DNA of 64,000 bases from Congeria kusceri (GCA_027627225.1 CM051024.1:80091204-80155203), one strand, 5' to 3'; counted from the stretch's first letter, positions 12,534-25,660 are shown. The notes: generated by a model from the letters alone, not told the origin. Numbers and translations: made by a program.

Positions 12534-12730
12534 ATGGACATCACAGGTCGGAGTGTTGTAATGTATATAGTGTCCGCCTTGCGGTCGGGAGGTCGTAAGT
12601 TCGATCCCTACTCAAGGAGCGTTCAAATGATCTTTCGCAAACAGCACCAAGTACAAATACTGGTTCTACCCAGGAAACAGACCCGAACGTGTCTTGATAA
12701 GCCTACGGCCGTTGAGTTTAAAAAGTAAAA
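12534..12730 (+). mobile_element. tRNA-derived SINE
   Basis: A tRNA-like head with AGTGTCCGCCTTGCGGTCGG and a B-box-like GTAAGTTCGATCCCTACTC is followed by a non-tRNA body and tail (TTGATAAGCCTACGGCCGTT, then an A-rich end). This is a typical SINE layout. The 64-residue frame across it is incidental. Confidence 0.65.
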
Positions 12731-12929
12731 ATATGAAGTAACAGGGACATCCATACACTCATGCAAGGAAATCGCATCTTATAAAATAGACATGGTGATT
12801 AATTTCTGGAATTTTACGAAGGTCAAAACTTTATGTTTTGAATTGGTGCATCACATCAGAAGATGGCACTTGTACCACTATTTCGACCAAGAAATTAAAG
12901 TAATCGTATATAAATATCATAGGCAGTTA

Positions 12930-14400
12930 AGGGGTATAGTAAATATTGCACCCCGTGGAGAATGATGCCAAAAGCCTCGGTTGACATTACTCTTCTAGGG
13001 GGGGGGGGCAATATTTACTATACCCTTCAACATGCATGTGATATTTATTTTATTGTATGAAACAAAAATATTATAATTCAAAGAACACAATAGTCGTACA
13101 TTGTAAACTAAAGTATATTGTTGGAAAATCAAGCGCTCATCGACATTTTTAAATACATTTTAATAAGCGCCTACTGATCATTAGCTTACAATATGGATTT
13201 CTCAGGGGGTATATTAGATTATTAACCTAGGCTGACAGAGGGTGATATGAAATAATATCAACCGAGGCGGTAGACGAGGTTGAAATGACTTTTCAAGGGT
13301 TGATATTATTTCATATCACCCTCTCAGCCATGTGTTATTTATTTCATTATACCGAACAATCCTTAAAACACCTTGAAATTATAAGTTTCGTGATTTTTCT
13401 CCCTTACTTAAATGTAGACTACAGTAACTTGACATTACCATTCCACAATACAATAATTATCTAGTTAAAACATTCAATCAGCCTTCCGTACTATCCAATG
13501 CTTCGCAGACATGACCTTAATTTGTACTGGCATACTATTGAGTGTGTACATTTTGACGTGTCAATTTTTAAGATAGCGTGAGCGATATGAAGTTTCTACA
13601 GCACGTTAGTTTAAATCGGTTATAAACATGGCGAAATACGGACGAACGTTAGATCGTGTGATTCAAAAAGGAATAATACACAGTTGATTGAAAGTGTTTA
13701 TTGGATATAAGATCACATACCGCATCAATGTGTGGCATAATCTGCAAACAAAATGAGCAGTGACGACACAAACCAGCTTTCAATGGACTGATAATATTAT
13801 ATAGGATGTTGAGTGGTGTTTAAACACAGAATTAAAGAAACCATGCATCGGTGATGTCTAAGTCTAAAATTATTTGGGACGCCAAAATTGATAATCGGAT
13901 AAAGGTTTGGAGAAAAAATACGAATTTAAAGATACGTTCTGACCAGTCATGGCGATTTGAAAACACATCGCGTTTCTGATAGTCACGGTCCACATGAAAA
14001 ATAATTAAATTGAAATAGAAAAGGTTAAGCTTTGTAGATACAAAAAGGAATTGAAAATGCTTGTAGCTGGTTATTAATTGTAAAATGCCGTGGAACGACG
14101 TCAGCACTTTGGAGGTAAAAGTTGCATAGTCGTTCAACTTTGTTTCGTTTTGAAAAAAAAAACGCTGTTCTATTATTAGCTCCGCGCGAGGGTGATATGA
14201 AAAAATATTACCCTGTGGTATAACTGTTGGTCTATGGAAAAAAAGCACAGAGAGGTCACCTGAGGTGTAATAATAAAGAGTATATCCCGCTCGGTGTGTA
14301 TTACATTCCAACGCCATGACATATTAAAATTATACAGTGAAGGGTATAGGGGATTTTACAATGTGAAAACGAAGTGAGGTATAATAATATATTTGACAGT
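12930..14400. mobile_element. Foldback/MITE-like repeat cluster
   Basis: Contains several inverted repeats: 'ggggtatagtaaatattgc' near 12940 against 'gcaatatttactatacccttc' near 13008, and a perfect 26-base pair at 13238-13263 and 13298-13323. The segment from about 12940 to 13190 aligns well with 28978-29210, and 14277-14400 aligns with 29300-29400, so it is a dispersed family. A 161-residue minus-strand frame (13832-14317) lies inside it, has no recognised domain and begins within repeated sequence; I do not call it a gene. Confidence 0.7.
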
Positions 14401-15150
14401 TACCACAAGCGTCTCAATCGTAAACTTATTTAATACATTTTAGTTAGTTACTTTATCAAACCAAAGTGCTCAGTACAAACTTTTGCAGTGATGCATTGTA
14501 AAGCAACTCATGATTATGTCTGATTATCTGATAGTGCTTTTAGTGGCAAAGGTTTCAGTTGTGAATACATAGCTGTAGATGTCAATGACAGAAATGCATT
14601 GTCGGTTATAATTGTACTAATTTAAATATGCAAAGGCAATTGGAATGACTGTGTAGAAATGCATTTGACTTATATTACAAAGCTGACGATAAATGCATAT
14701 CAAAACTTTGAATAACCAAAAGAAACCATAGCGTCTATTATTCATACAAACATGCATGTTTTTATGAAAGGGGAACTCTTTTTTAAAATACTGGCACCAA
14801 AGGCGAAAATAGATAATACGATAATGACAAACAACGATGAATTCTGCCAAAAGATAAACTGTCTTAAGCGTCAAAATGATATCAACAGACGATCTTAAAA
14901 AAATATTTAGCGCCACATAAAAGATTAAGTACAAAAACAAGACTCGGCAAAGAGATACAAATGATAAACAAACACAACAAATGTTCTTGAAAAATGAGAG
15001 ACGGATTTAAATAATTAAATTAACAAAGCAAAACATGTAAAAATCAATCGTTTACCACGAGGTCATAACGTTCTGACAAAACAGACATTGAAGAAATTGA
15101 AAACCTCTTTTTGAAAGGACAGGTAAACAATAATTACAACTTATTTCTAG
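14401..15150. other. No gene seen
   Basis: AT-rich DNA with no domain-bearing frame on either strand. The 107-residue minus frame at 14617-14940 is hydrophobic and unsupported. Confidence 0.5.
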
Positions 15151-15164
15151 AGCTGGTACGAATT

Positions 15165-15560
15165 TTTCGGTGTATTGATAAATCGATTGTAAATGACCCG
15201 ATTTGAATGTCGATACTAACCAACAATTTCTGTGAAATCCTGTTTCTGCCATTTTAATTTCGAACTGTACTTGACCGCGACGATGCGACAATTTAACGTT
15301 ATAATCTGCAGATCTGGCACTTAGAAATTTTATAGACACACGAAATTTGGACGATAATTATCGTCCACATTTTGCGTGTCTATGCAATTGTACACGGCGA
15401 CAATTATCGCCATCAACTCCAATCGTCGCTGTGTAGCACACAGCGATGATTATCGTCCAAATCTCGCTTCGTCGCATCCTCGCGGTCTGGCAAACAACGA
15501 TAATTACCGCCAAAATCTCGCTTCGTCGCATCTTTGCCTCTGGCTTTACGCACGAGACAT
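15165..15560 (+). repeat. Left arm of inverted-repeat element
   Basis: Contains a GGACGATAATTATCGTCC palindrome near 15350, TAATCTGCAGATCT near 15302, and two AATCTCGCTTCGTCGCATC copies. The same features occur in reverse complement at 20375-20700, forming the other arm. The start (15165-15235) also aligns with 32196-32285, a separate dispersed repeat with a TCGATTGTAAATG core. Confidence 0.75.
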
Positions 15561-15889
15561 TGTTGCATTCCGCACCGTCATTATTTTATATCTTATGTCA
15601 GCAGTGCGGAACAGTGTGATTAGTGACTAGTGACAATTAGCTACGGTGGTAAATAGCTACCATGGATAATAGAGGATTAAGTTTTGTGTCCGAATAATAC
15701 TAGATTAGTATTTACAGTTACGCGTGAAGAACACCTATGGGAAAAAGTAAGGGTAAACGAGCGCCGTAATCTCCAGTTTATAACAGTGAACTTAAAAGGC
15801 AAGTAATGTCAAACATTTACAGTTCCCCTCCCATTCATAGTTCACCATAAGTTGGCGGTCAGTACTTATACAGCCCATACAATCACAGT

Positions 15890-16891
15890 ATGGTATACCA
15901 AATCAGCCAAGGTTCCCCGTCAATGTCACAGCTACTTTATTCCGGAACTCCTGTACCACCGCGTACCCCAAGCTTTCCCATACAACAGAGCGCTCCCCCG
16001 GATAATCCAATCCTGTACAGTGTTATTTTGAAGCTTGATGCAACGGACAATTGTCAAACAAGCATTGTTTCCAAGCTTGACTCTATTAAAAATTCTGTAG
16101 TTTCTCTTACACAACAACTTGGCAAAGTCGAATAAAGAGTATCTACACTAGAAACCTGCCTCGCTGATGCCAATAACAAACTAACTGATATCGAAAAGAA
16201 GCCGACATTTTGATTCAGACTTTTGCAACGATTTTGCCAAAAAATACACAATGCTTGAAAACCAGATACAACATGAAAAGCTTGAAAATGTGAGCTTAAT
16301 TAATGATAATAAAGTTATGAAATCCAATTAAGACAGTGCACGAACAGAACTTATCGATTCACAAGCCCGCTCCATGCGGGACAATTTGTTGTTCTTTAAT
16401 TTTGAACATGGCAAAAGTGATGAGGAACGCCGCTCTGAAGTTTGTCGTCAAAAAATTCTTACTTTCATGAAGAGGTTTTCAATATTATAGATGCCAAAAA
16501 TAACATAAAAATTGACCGTGCACACAGGGCTGGGCGCTTCCGGTGTAACAAGCAAAGACCTATTGTTGTTAAATTTAGCTATTTTCAGGACAAGGTTGAT
16601 GTTAAGCAGCGGGTGTGCGCAAAGCAAGATGTTACTTCAATCCGGGTTGCAGACCAGTTTCCAAAAGAGATCCAGGAAAGGCGCAGAAAACACATTCCAT
16701 TCATGAACAAGTGTCGCAGTGAAGGTAGATTTGTAAACCTTAACTATGATAAGCTTTATGTTGACAATAAAGTATACACCGCTGACACTGTTCCGATTGT
16801 TGAGCGGTCAGCCGACGAGCCAATGAGAACGAGTGATGCTGCGACCCGACCTTTGGAAACAGAGCAGAGACGGCTACTTGTATTGCAGTGA
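15890..16891 (+). pseudogene. LINE ORF1 (L1-type RNA-binding protein), broken
   Basis: Pieces at 15890-16135, about 16140-16440 and 16442-16891 in shifted frames. The N-terminal part is proline/serine-rich. The middle, around ETCLADANNKL, looks like a coiled coil. The last 149 residues carry IDRAHRAGRF, RPIVVKFSYFQDK, FPKEIQERRRKH and YDKLYVDNKVYTAD, the usual landmarks of the L1 ORF1p RRM/C-terminal (Transposase_22) domain. In active elements this protein binds element RNA as a chaperone. At least one stop (after 16135) and one frameshift separate the pieces. Confidence 0.8.
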
Positions 16892-16894
16892 AAT

Positions 16895-19800
16895 GTGCAG
16901 GGCAAGGCGAATAAAATTTCTGACTCTGAATTTCTAAATCGTATTTCCGATTTTGATATTTTAGTGTTCTGTGAAACATGGACTAATAACCATTCAATAG
17001 TTAACATTAACAATTTTGATAATTTGCACTGTCCAAGACCTAAACATTTTAGTGGTGGAATTATTGTATACTACAAATGCTTTCTAAGAAATCATATTGC
17101 GATTGTATAAATCAATCCGAATGGATTATTATGGTTTAAATTGAGTACAGGAACAGATAGGGATATATTCTTTTGTTGCAGCTATAGCCCGCCAGAAGAC
17201 TCTACTGTATATACAAGTGTTTCTTCGCCTTTATATAACTTTGACTTTTGTGAACAAATTAATTCAGATATTAGAAAGTATTGTACCATTAATAATATTG
17301 TTTTAATAGGTGATTTAAACAGTAGGGTGGGTCTTACATCAGATTTAAGAGGAGATATTAATTTAGGTAGTTTTATTGAACTCCCCATGTATGATTCGTC
17401 TTATGAATTACCAAAACGTCTCAGCTTTGATAACAGTGTTAACGGTTTTGGTAATAAGCTATTACATTGTTGAAAGGATAATTCTATTATCATTGTTAAG
17501 ACAGACTTGACAATGGCAAATACACCTTTCATAATCCGACTGGTTAAGGCTCAAGCGTTGTTGATTATGTTATTACAAATACCAACATATTTAGTAAAAT
17601 GACGTCATTTGTTGTTCATGATATAACAGACATCTCTGACGATTGTCCGGTTGAATTTACAAGGAATTTAGATTGCTGTATTGCTGTTATTAACGATAAT
17701 GAATATATTGAACAAGTCATGTGGGGCTCCCATAGCACAGATACATTTGCCAACCTTTTAGAAAACAATAGAACTATGCTTGATATAATTCAAAATGAAC
17801 TGCTTTCAGGTAAACTTGATATAAATACATGTATTGAATCATTGTCTTAGATGCTTTTTGATATCTCGTTTTCGAAACATGGTAAGGTTTTAAATACATA
17901 TTATTCAACTAAAATTAAAAAATCACTATGGTTTAGTGATGCATGCAGATCATCTAAAAATAGATTCTTAACTGCCAAAATAACTTTTAAAATTAATCCT
18001 ACAGAAAATAATAAAACTGCTTTTATACACAGAAGAATTATAATAACGAAAACAATAAACTGTCTAACATGTATAAAAAAAATTCTAAGAATTTTTGGAA
18101 GTACATTAAACAATTTAGTAAGAAAACTAGTGTGAATCCAACAGATGTTTCATGTTTAAAAATATTTCAAACTTTGTTAATGTTTCGGCTATTCATACTG
18201 AAAATGTTAATGAGATAGATATAAATATTGATGAGTTAGATATAGATTTTGTAATAGATGAAGTGGAAAAAGGAATATCATTGCTTAAAAGAAATAAAAG
18301 TTGCGATCTTGTTGGCAACGTCTGTGATTTTATCATAGATGCGAAACATTTTATTGCAACTTATCTTGTTGTAATTTTTAACTATATTTTTAATAATGTC
18401 AGTTATCCAGATGCTTGGTCCAAGGGTGTACTTGTACCTATTCATAAAAAGAGATATACCAAAAATCACTATAATTATAGGGGCATCACTTTGATCAATA
18501 TGTATGCAAAATTATTTTCCTTATTACTTAGCAACCGCATAAACAGATGATGTGAAAATAACAATACATGTAATGATTCTTAATTTGGGTTCAGAGATAA
18601 GCATAGTACAACTGAATGCATTTTCATTTTGCATTTGATCATCCAGAAAGTTCTAACGTCTAATAACAAATTATTTTGTGCATTTATTGACTATGACAGG
18701 CTTTCGATACCCTAAATCATGATATTCTATGGGTAAAACTTGTAAAATACGAATTGAATTGTAAAATCATAAATCATAAATATGATAAAGTATATTTATG
18801 CAAATATTAAATCTTGTGTCCGATTTACTTCTGACATGTGTTATTCAGAATTATTTGACATATCACTGGGTTTGAAACAGGGTGAGCCCCTCTCTTTCCC
18901 TTTTAGTTATACTTTTTATTAACGACATTACTGATTATATTGATGTTATAAGTTTATCGGACCGAGATATTGAACAATTATCATTTTATCTTCTGTTATT
19001 TGCTGATGACATAGCGCTTTTTTCAACTAATCCGATAAGTCTTCAGGCACAACTTAACAGCATATCGCAATACTCGACATCATGTGGTTTAAAAATTAAT
19101 GTTAACAAAACTAAGATTTGTATATTTGAAAAACCTAGGAGTCGCCATACTTACCAGTGGGTTATAAATCAGCAACCTTTCGAAATTGTTGACAGCTTTT
19201 GCTACTTGGGTATTATGTTTTATTACACTGGAAATATGCGATAAGCCGTGAAAGCTCTGTCTGATCAAGCCCTTAAAGGATACCATAGTCTTCTTTGCAT
19301 ATTTAATAATGTCAAAATAGATATTAAGACTAAATTACACTTATTCGACTGTATGATTTTACCTATTATTTTATACGGTTCAGAAATATGGGGAATATAT
19401 AACTTTGAACAAATTGATGCTTTACATTATAAATGTCTTAAAATTATTCTTGGTGTAACAGTCAACCCCCAATATGGCCGCATTAGGATAAACTGGCAGA
19501 TATCCGTTATCGGTATTGTGCAAGGAAAGATCTCTGAAATGTTACATAGAATTAATGAAATAATGTTAATGTTAACATCAATACTTTTGCTATTCTTAGA
19601 CAACGGACTCGTGACCAATTTTAACAAACATGGTTAGAATCCAATATGCCTAAATTATTCCATTATTGCAAATTTAAAAGTGAATTTGAATACGAACACT
19701 ATTTAGACTATGTATCGCATGCTTAATCTAGAATATCTCTAACACGATTACGTCTGAGCTCACATAACTTACACATTGAAACTGCCAGGTATACACATAC

Positions 19801-20017
19801 AGAAAGGAATAATAGAGTGTGTAGATTGTGTTCAACAAACGTTGTTGAATCCGAATACCATTTTTTATTATGCTGTAATGTTTTTACAAACATAAGAAAA
19901 AGTGTTCGAGGTGATACTTCCTGGCCTTCAATAAATATGTTTATTTATTTTATGTCATCTAAGTCGAAACGAAAAATTAGACATATTGCTAAGTACTGTT
20001 ATAATGCAATGCTTTGA
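16895..20017 (+). pseudogene. LINE ORF2 (AP endonuclease and reverse transcriptase), broken
   Basis: Endonuclease landmarks: DILVFCETWTNN (about 16950) and VLIGDLNSRVG (about 17300). RT landmarks: WSKGVLVPIHKK and NYRGITLINMYAKLF (18410-18510), then the catalytic FADDIALFS (near 19003), then SFCYLGIMF and LPIILYGSEIWG. The C-terminus has CRLCSTNVVESEYHFLLCC (about 19817-19875), a C-x2-C...H...C finger. Stops and frameshifts fall at least near 17110, 17473, 18135, 18550 and 19244. No RNase H is seen. The polymerase would have copied element RNA at a nicked target; this copy is dead. Confidence 0.85.
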
Positions 20018-20374
20018 CCGTCATGAATTGCTCTCTGTCTGAATCTATTTACTATATTATGATATGCTCTGTTGTATTGTATCTCATAACATTGTATTTA
20101 TATATGTATCCTTGTGTGTCTTGGCCATAATGTTTATGTAACTTGTAAATGGCCCAAGGCAATGCTTTTGCCAATAAACGAACGAATTATTGTATACCCG
20201 CGCACCTTAAGACGGTGTCAGAGTAAAAATGTCATAGACACCGACGAAGAAACTGTCATTCATATTTTTTATATTATTTTAATTGCAACTGCGGGAAATT
20301 GTAACCGGTGTAAATACCAAACTCTACCCGTACACTTTATCAAGGACATTTCATCCTACCAACAGTTAATCACG

Positions 20375-20700
20375 GGGCAAAGATGCGACGATGCGACGAT
20401 GCGACAGTGCGACATTTGGGCGATAATTATCGCTGTGTACAAGACCGCGACGACGCGGACATGCGAAAATGCGATATTTAGGCGATAATTATCGCTTTAT
20501 ATCAGACCGCGAAGATACGAGGATGCAAAAACGCGAAACTTGGACGATAATTATAGTCAAAATTTCGTGTGTTGACGTTTTCAAAGTGCGAGATCTGCAG
20601 ATTATAAAAATGAAAACGTCGCATTATCGCATCATCGCCGTCTTGTACAGAGTGAAATTTTCACTGACGAAAACAGGATTCCGTTAATTTCTATTCGCAG
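20375..20700 (-). repeat. Right arm of inverted-repeat element
   Basis: Reverse complement of 15236-15560: GCGATAATTATCGC repeats, AGATCTGCAGATTATA and 'aaaatttcgtgtgttgac'. A short CGACGATG tandem lies at 20384-20412. Together with the left arm it marks a foldback element into which the retrotransposon was placed. Confidence 0.75.
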
Positions 20701-20755
20701 TTTTTACAGAAATACGCTAAGAAGAAAGTAACTGCTACACAAATAGCACAATTAT

Positions 20756-21372
20756 ATGCCCAAGAGTTGTTCTGCTATTTTGCTAGAGTTGTTCTGCTAT
20801 TCTGCTGGAGCTATTATTCTATTCTGCAGTTGTTATTCTGTTATTCTGCTGTTCTGTTGCAGATGTTTTAATATTATGAACTGCAGTTCAGCCGAAGTTG
20901 TTCTTTCAACAGACTTAAATGAGTTACTAAATTATTTAAGCAATAATCGTAATATTTGTGTCGAGTTATAGGTTTTATTTGATATGCAGTTGCAATGCAT
21001 AATTAACAAAAATCATACAGAAGTTTGTCTTTTAATGGGGTTGCGCTATTCAGCTATTCTGCTATTCCACTAGAGTTGTGCTTCTATTCTGCTGGAGTTG
21101 TTCTGGTATTCTGCTGGAGTTGTTCTGCTATTCTGCTGTAGTTGTTCTGCTAGTCTGCTATTCTGTTGGCGTTTTTCTGCTATTCTGCTATTCAACTGGA
21201 GTTTTCTGCTCTTCTGCTGGAGTAGTTCTGCTATTCTGCTGGAGTAATTTTGCTATTCTGCTGGAGTTGTTCTGCTAGTCTCCCATTCTGCTGGCGTTTT
21301 TCTGCTATTCTGCTGGAGTTTTTCTGCTATTCTGCTATTCTGCTGGAGTTGTTCTGCTATTCTGCTAGCATC
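20756..21372. repeat. TTCTGCTATTCTGCTGGAG minisatellite
   Basis: Two blocks (20756-20860, then the larger 21044-21372) of 9-22-base units built from TTCTGCTA, TTCTGCTGGAG and TTGTTCTGCTA. The short frames here (for example 21078-21278, FCYS/LLELFC repeats) are repeat translations, not genes. Confidence 0.9.
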
Positions 21373-22985
21373 TAACAGACTGTGAAGTCACAGTTTATTA
21401 ACAAACATACATATTTATGGGTGTAGTCGTTTAACAAGGTGTTTTGTAAAAAAAAGTACAAGGTATGTACAGAAAATAGTTAGTAACTGTCAGTAACTTG
21501 AGGTTGCCCGATACGATGGCGAAATCTCTGTTTGGCTTTGACTTTGGTTTTTGTTTCTAACCAGTATGTCTGTAGTCGACGTGATATTATATATGTAATA
21601 ACTATGCGTATGCTTGTCGTTAAACATCAAACGTCTAACATTAAGCAATGTCTCGCCTATTACTTCCGGTTACCGCTTCCAGTACCAAGCCTTTAACCAC
21701 ACTTCCCATAACCAATTCCTGTACCACGTTACGACCCTTATGTCTTGTACTACTGCTTCCACGTCCCGGCCTTTACTGCTTGTGACGATTGGTCATGGTC
21801 TGCCGTCCTGTGACGATTAAGTTGCGTCAACGTCGTATAACGTTACCCGCGATATGTGGCCCTTGTTCCTGTAACACAATTACATCAAATCGACCCCAAT
21901 CCCCCCTCCTCAGCGATTTAATAGTACAATTTCTAGCATGTATGCAGGGCAATTAGTCCATTTTTGCGTTGCATTAGTTTGAGGCTAAATAATTTGAGTG
22001 CGAAATGCAACTGTTTACAGAGACGTAGAGATTTATATATTTCTGCGGCAATTTTACTATTGTAGATATAAACACAATCCATGAGTAGAATATTGGTCAT
22101 GATTTTCGTACAAGACGATATTAAAATTAGTTAATCCATTATGTTTAAATGAATGAATAATTATAAGTCGCAATAACATTGAGGTGTGACAGAATACAGG
22201 CGTGTCCTTAAGGAGCATACCGCCATTCATAATATAGAATAGTCATTGTCAGCAATTTTAGTTGTTATGGTACCACATATGCGAACAGAGCACACATTAT
22301 ATGACAGCGAAATTTACCAGATGGTTAGTTAAATGAACGCCTATTAAATAATATAGAAAAAGAGCGTATGTGTAACATGTGAGGGTGTTCCCAAGTATTA
22401 TACTATAATATTATTTAGCGTCTTTCGGATTTCTTATATTGTACTCACAAAAAAGCTTAATTTATATGTAATTCAAGTAAAAAAAACTTATAATTCAAAG
22501 CCTTTGCTTAGTACCAGTCTGCCTATTTCGAACGTATTTTTTTAGTTTCAACACACAATTCATTCTATTTTAGTCGTTAAAAAAAAGGGATGCCTACGAG
22601 TAGTCCAAAATCTGTAACAGTTACATCATTTCTACAAAAGTACTTTGAATTATCAAGTTCAAAATATAATTAGGAACAATGCTAGATTTTCTACACATCA
22701 TTTATAATGCAAACATAAAACAAACACCAAAGAGTCGCATGAAATGGAGAATCTAAATCTAGAGCATCATAAAGGTGTATAAGAAGTATGGAGTCGATGG
22801 AGGCGCATGCTTAGGCGCTTGCTTAGGTGCTTGCTTAGGCTCTGGCTTGGTATCCGAATACCGTTGAAATATTTGTTTTGTTGTGATTCATGATAGACTC
22901 AAACATTGTGCGTACAGAATCTGAGGGGTAAACTTGATCAACACCTTATCACTCAATGGTTTTAGCATAGAAACACCATCGTAGA
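21373..22985. other. No gene seen
   Basis: Nothing beyond short chance frames and a small 'cttaggcgcttgcttaggtg' tandem near 22810-22845. Confidence 0.5.
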
Positions 22986-23009
22986 TATGGACAAAATTTA
23001 TTCACCACT

Positions 23010-23630
23010 TTATATCCTTCGTAAATTCTTGATTGAACTCGATCTTATGTTCTTTTCAAGCCACATTAACATGTGTGAAATGAAAACAGGACTTTGTTTC
23101 CAAACAAGTGACTGCAGTTGACGTTTGGAGGCCGATCTCCTGCAAACTACTTCCGAAAGTAAGGAACGAACTTCTTCAAAACGTTCACGAGTTATCCGTA
23201 ACTTCATTCGCTCAGAATCCAGTAGGACCCCGAGAAATACCATGAAGGATGAGGGTGTACAAGACTTCTTCACTTTCTCCTGTGCGCCAACGAGGCTCAA
23301 CGTGTAAGAAACCGTACGGAACGAGGGTCACGCGCGCGTCGGAACATCGGCGCTACCAAAGTCGTCTAAATAGTTCACACAGTGTACATTTTGCAGCGAC
23401 AGGATGTACCAAATCATGGACGTTTCTCGGTGGTATATGAAAGCTGCTGAACCTTATCCAAACGGAAGAGCGCAGCCTATGTAGATTTTACCGCGCCATT
23501 TTACAGAAAGCAAATGAATGTCGACGTATATCTGCCGGTATGCACGTGATAAATCCGTCTTAAACATCAACGCTCGAACTCCGTGCTGATGAACTATATT
23601 CACTAAAGTATCGACAGTAGGAAACGTTTA
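23010..23630 (-). pseudogene. DIRS-like retrotransposon reverse transcriptase relic
   Basis: On the minus strand from 23624 the frame reads VNIVHQHGVRALMFKTDLSRAY, with motif A around KTDLSRAYRQ, then ALPFG, and motif C NYLDDFGSAD (codons at about 23352-23378). An in-frame stop follows ALPFG, and a frameshift precedes the next piece (23300-23010). That piece contains SSFMVFLGVLLDSERM and KRQLQSLVWKQS, matching the RT thumb and connection segment (usually 'FLGV.lD' and 'L.SL.GKL') of DIRS-type elements. Tyrosine recombinase and terminal repeats were not found. Upstream sequence (23640-24300) may contain further relics too decayed to assign. Confidence 0.75.
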
Positions 23631-25021
23631 ATTTCCTCTTCTTAATATTAGTATTGTAATATTCCGCTGTTAACAGAGGTTAACTCTGGCCAACTCAAAT
23701 CGACCTTAACTCTCCGACTAGTTTCATCTTTGGGCTAGTTTTTCAATGGCGAAAAGTCTAGATCACAACAAAGCGGTTTCCTGTCAAATGAAACAATCAT
23801 AGCTCTGTGATTCTAGTCAGTGTTTATAAACGTATCCACGTCTAGTGGGTAATTTATAGCAACTTTATTATTCACACAGGCAGAAGCTGTTGAAGTATCT
23901 TTGCAATACCCAACCACACTCAAGAAAATCACATTATCTTCATATTCGAATATTCGACCTTAAATAAGCAATAATCCATTTAGTGTGCAAAGGTACTCTC
24001 ACACCTTTGAAATTCGGAACACCAGACTTATATACTGCATCATGAAGATGAAGAATGTCTGCACTTTCTTGAGATTCCGAACTAAACGTGTCATCACGAA
24101 CTTCAACGTCACACTAACTAAACGACTGATAAAGACGCCAAAAGGGTGATTATTTATGATTCAAATAAGAGGGAAAATGTAGCCTTCCGTAATATATGTT
24201 TTAAATCTTGCTCTAACACTTTGATTATTGACCGCAGGCCAGGTTTAGACAAAAGTTCACCACAATCTAGTTTTTTAACGTGACATATGATACTTGTTAC
24301 AAGTAGCCAGGCGCTGGTACGGGTTTTTGTTAGTGAAAATATCGTTTCCTATTGTGGAATGCTATTTTAACGTATTTGTCCTAAACCATTTTAAATCGCG
24401 ACTGTGTTGATCAGAAAAATACCAAGAACAATGTATTTAATTTCATAAGATCATACAAAGATAAATTAAAGTCTCATTTGTTTATCTTGCAAAAATTTTT
24501 TTCTTCACATTTGCTTTATCGTCCATTTAAGTATTCACTTTGGAAAAATAAGTATTCAAGGAATGGTATGAAATTTCAAAGATTTATACAATGTACGTCC
24601 TGAAATACTTTGTAATCACTAATTTAGAAGCTAGTAGGACCCGAGACACACATATTCATATTATCGGTATTTCCAATCCTTTAATTATCCTTTCTAGATT
24701 TTTAAAATGCAGAGACATATAATTACACTTTAATAACAGCTAACATCATTCAATCATGCATTATTATATTCACATCTAGATTCCTCCATTGGATATATCT
24801 ACAATAAAAGTCCGCGTTATTATGAGCCTATTAATCAAATCAATTATTACTAAACATGTAATACTTCAAAGGGGCCTGTTAATTTTCAAAATGTGTGTCA
24901 CTTACTCCAAAAAGAAAGGTACATTTTATATAAAGAAACAAAATAAGTTCAAATAACACAACGGACACAGAAATATATTGGAAACACAGTGTCTTTGATG
25001 AATAACAACCAAATGAAATTC
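23631..25021. other. No gene seen
   Basis: AT-rich DNA, possibly containing unrecognisable remains of the DIRS-like element at its left side. No domain-bearing frame. Confidence 0.45.
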
Positions 25022-25523
25022 TTAAAGGGACTATGTCGTCTAAAACGGCCCCAAGGTGGCAATTTCTTTAAAAAATCTGAAATTTATATATTAATATTGG
25101 CATATAATAACGGTTAAAACAGGGTATATACAATGGGAAAATAGTTTACTCATATTCTTAGATAAAAATCAACTTATAATATGTGTTTTGTTTGTTTGGC
25201 CCTTTTCCTGTTTCCATTTTGACGTCGGAATTAGGAGCATTTTATATATCCATAGATACACACAATTCTTTACCAAGCATGATAGCGCAGTTGGTTAAAG
25301 CTCTGTCTACTGTCATTTCTTCGTATATCTCCAAAGTCGTGAATTCGATACCCACTCGGGATTTCAATTTTTTCAGACGATATTGCTAATTTGTTTTTAT
25401 CAAATATCTTATTGTTAATTATATTTTTTTATTTAACGCGCATGTCTAAATATAGCGCATTACTATCATATAAAATGAATTTATAAATATGAAGCAAATC
25501 TTTCGTTGACATAGTCACTTTAA
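25022..25523 (+). mobile_element. Short TIR element with internal tRNA-like module, copy 2
   Basis: Ends TTAAAGGGACTATGTC and GACATAGTCACTTTAA are inverted repeats with TTAA at the outside. Inside are TTTTGACGTC, an A-box-like TAGCGCAGTTGGTTAAAG (25283-25300) and a B-box-like GAATTCGATACCC (25341-25353), about 57 bases apart start to start as in a tRNA promoter. Non-coding. The autonomous partner is unknown. Confidence 0.8.
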
Positions 25524-25559
25524 AACAATAAATCGTTTCGAACTATTCTCGTCGGTGTA

Positions 25560-25660
25560 TCACTTTCATAGCGTAAACATTACACACCATGTATAGTATG
25601 TATTTTGATACCGGAGGTTGTATGCTTGAGTCCCGGCAGAGGCAATTCTTTTTACTTTAT
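25560..25660 (+). repeat. tRNA-derived SINE remnant
   Basis: Contains GGTTGTATGCTTGAGTCCCG followed by GCAGAGGCA, like the T-arm and acceptor of a tRNA (B-box variant). The 5' half is poorly preserved. No cloverleaf can be drawn confidently. Confidence 0.4.

Larger units (their letters stand above)
15720..20190 (+). mobile_element. Decayed full-length non-LTR retrotransposon
   Basis: Contains, in order, a 5' leader, ORF1, an AP endonuclease-like region, a reverse transcriptase and a cysteine-histidine C-terminus, then a short 3' end with CAATGCTTTTGCCAATAAA. All parts lie on the plus strand and are broken by stops and frameshifts. The element sits between the two arms of an inverted-repeat element, so it probably inserted into that element. 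ORF1 has an L1-type C-terminal domain, while the RT and C-terminus resemble elements common in invertebrates; I leave the clade open. Confidence 0.85.

Noticed and set aside
13832..14317. 161-residue minus-strand ORF
   Set aside because: Lies in a dispersed foldback repeat, has no recognised domain and unusual composition.
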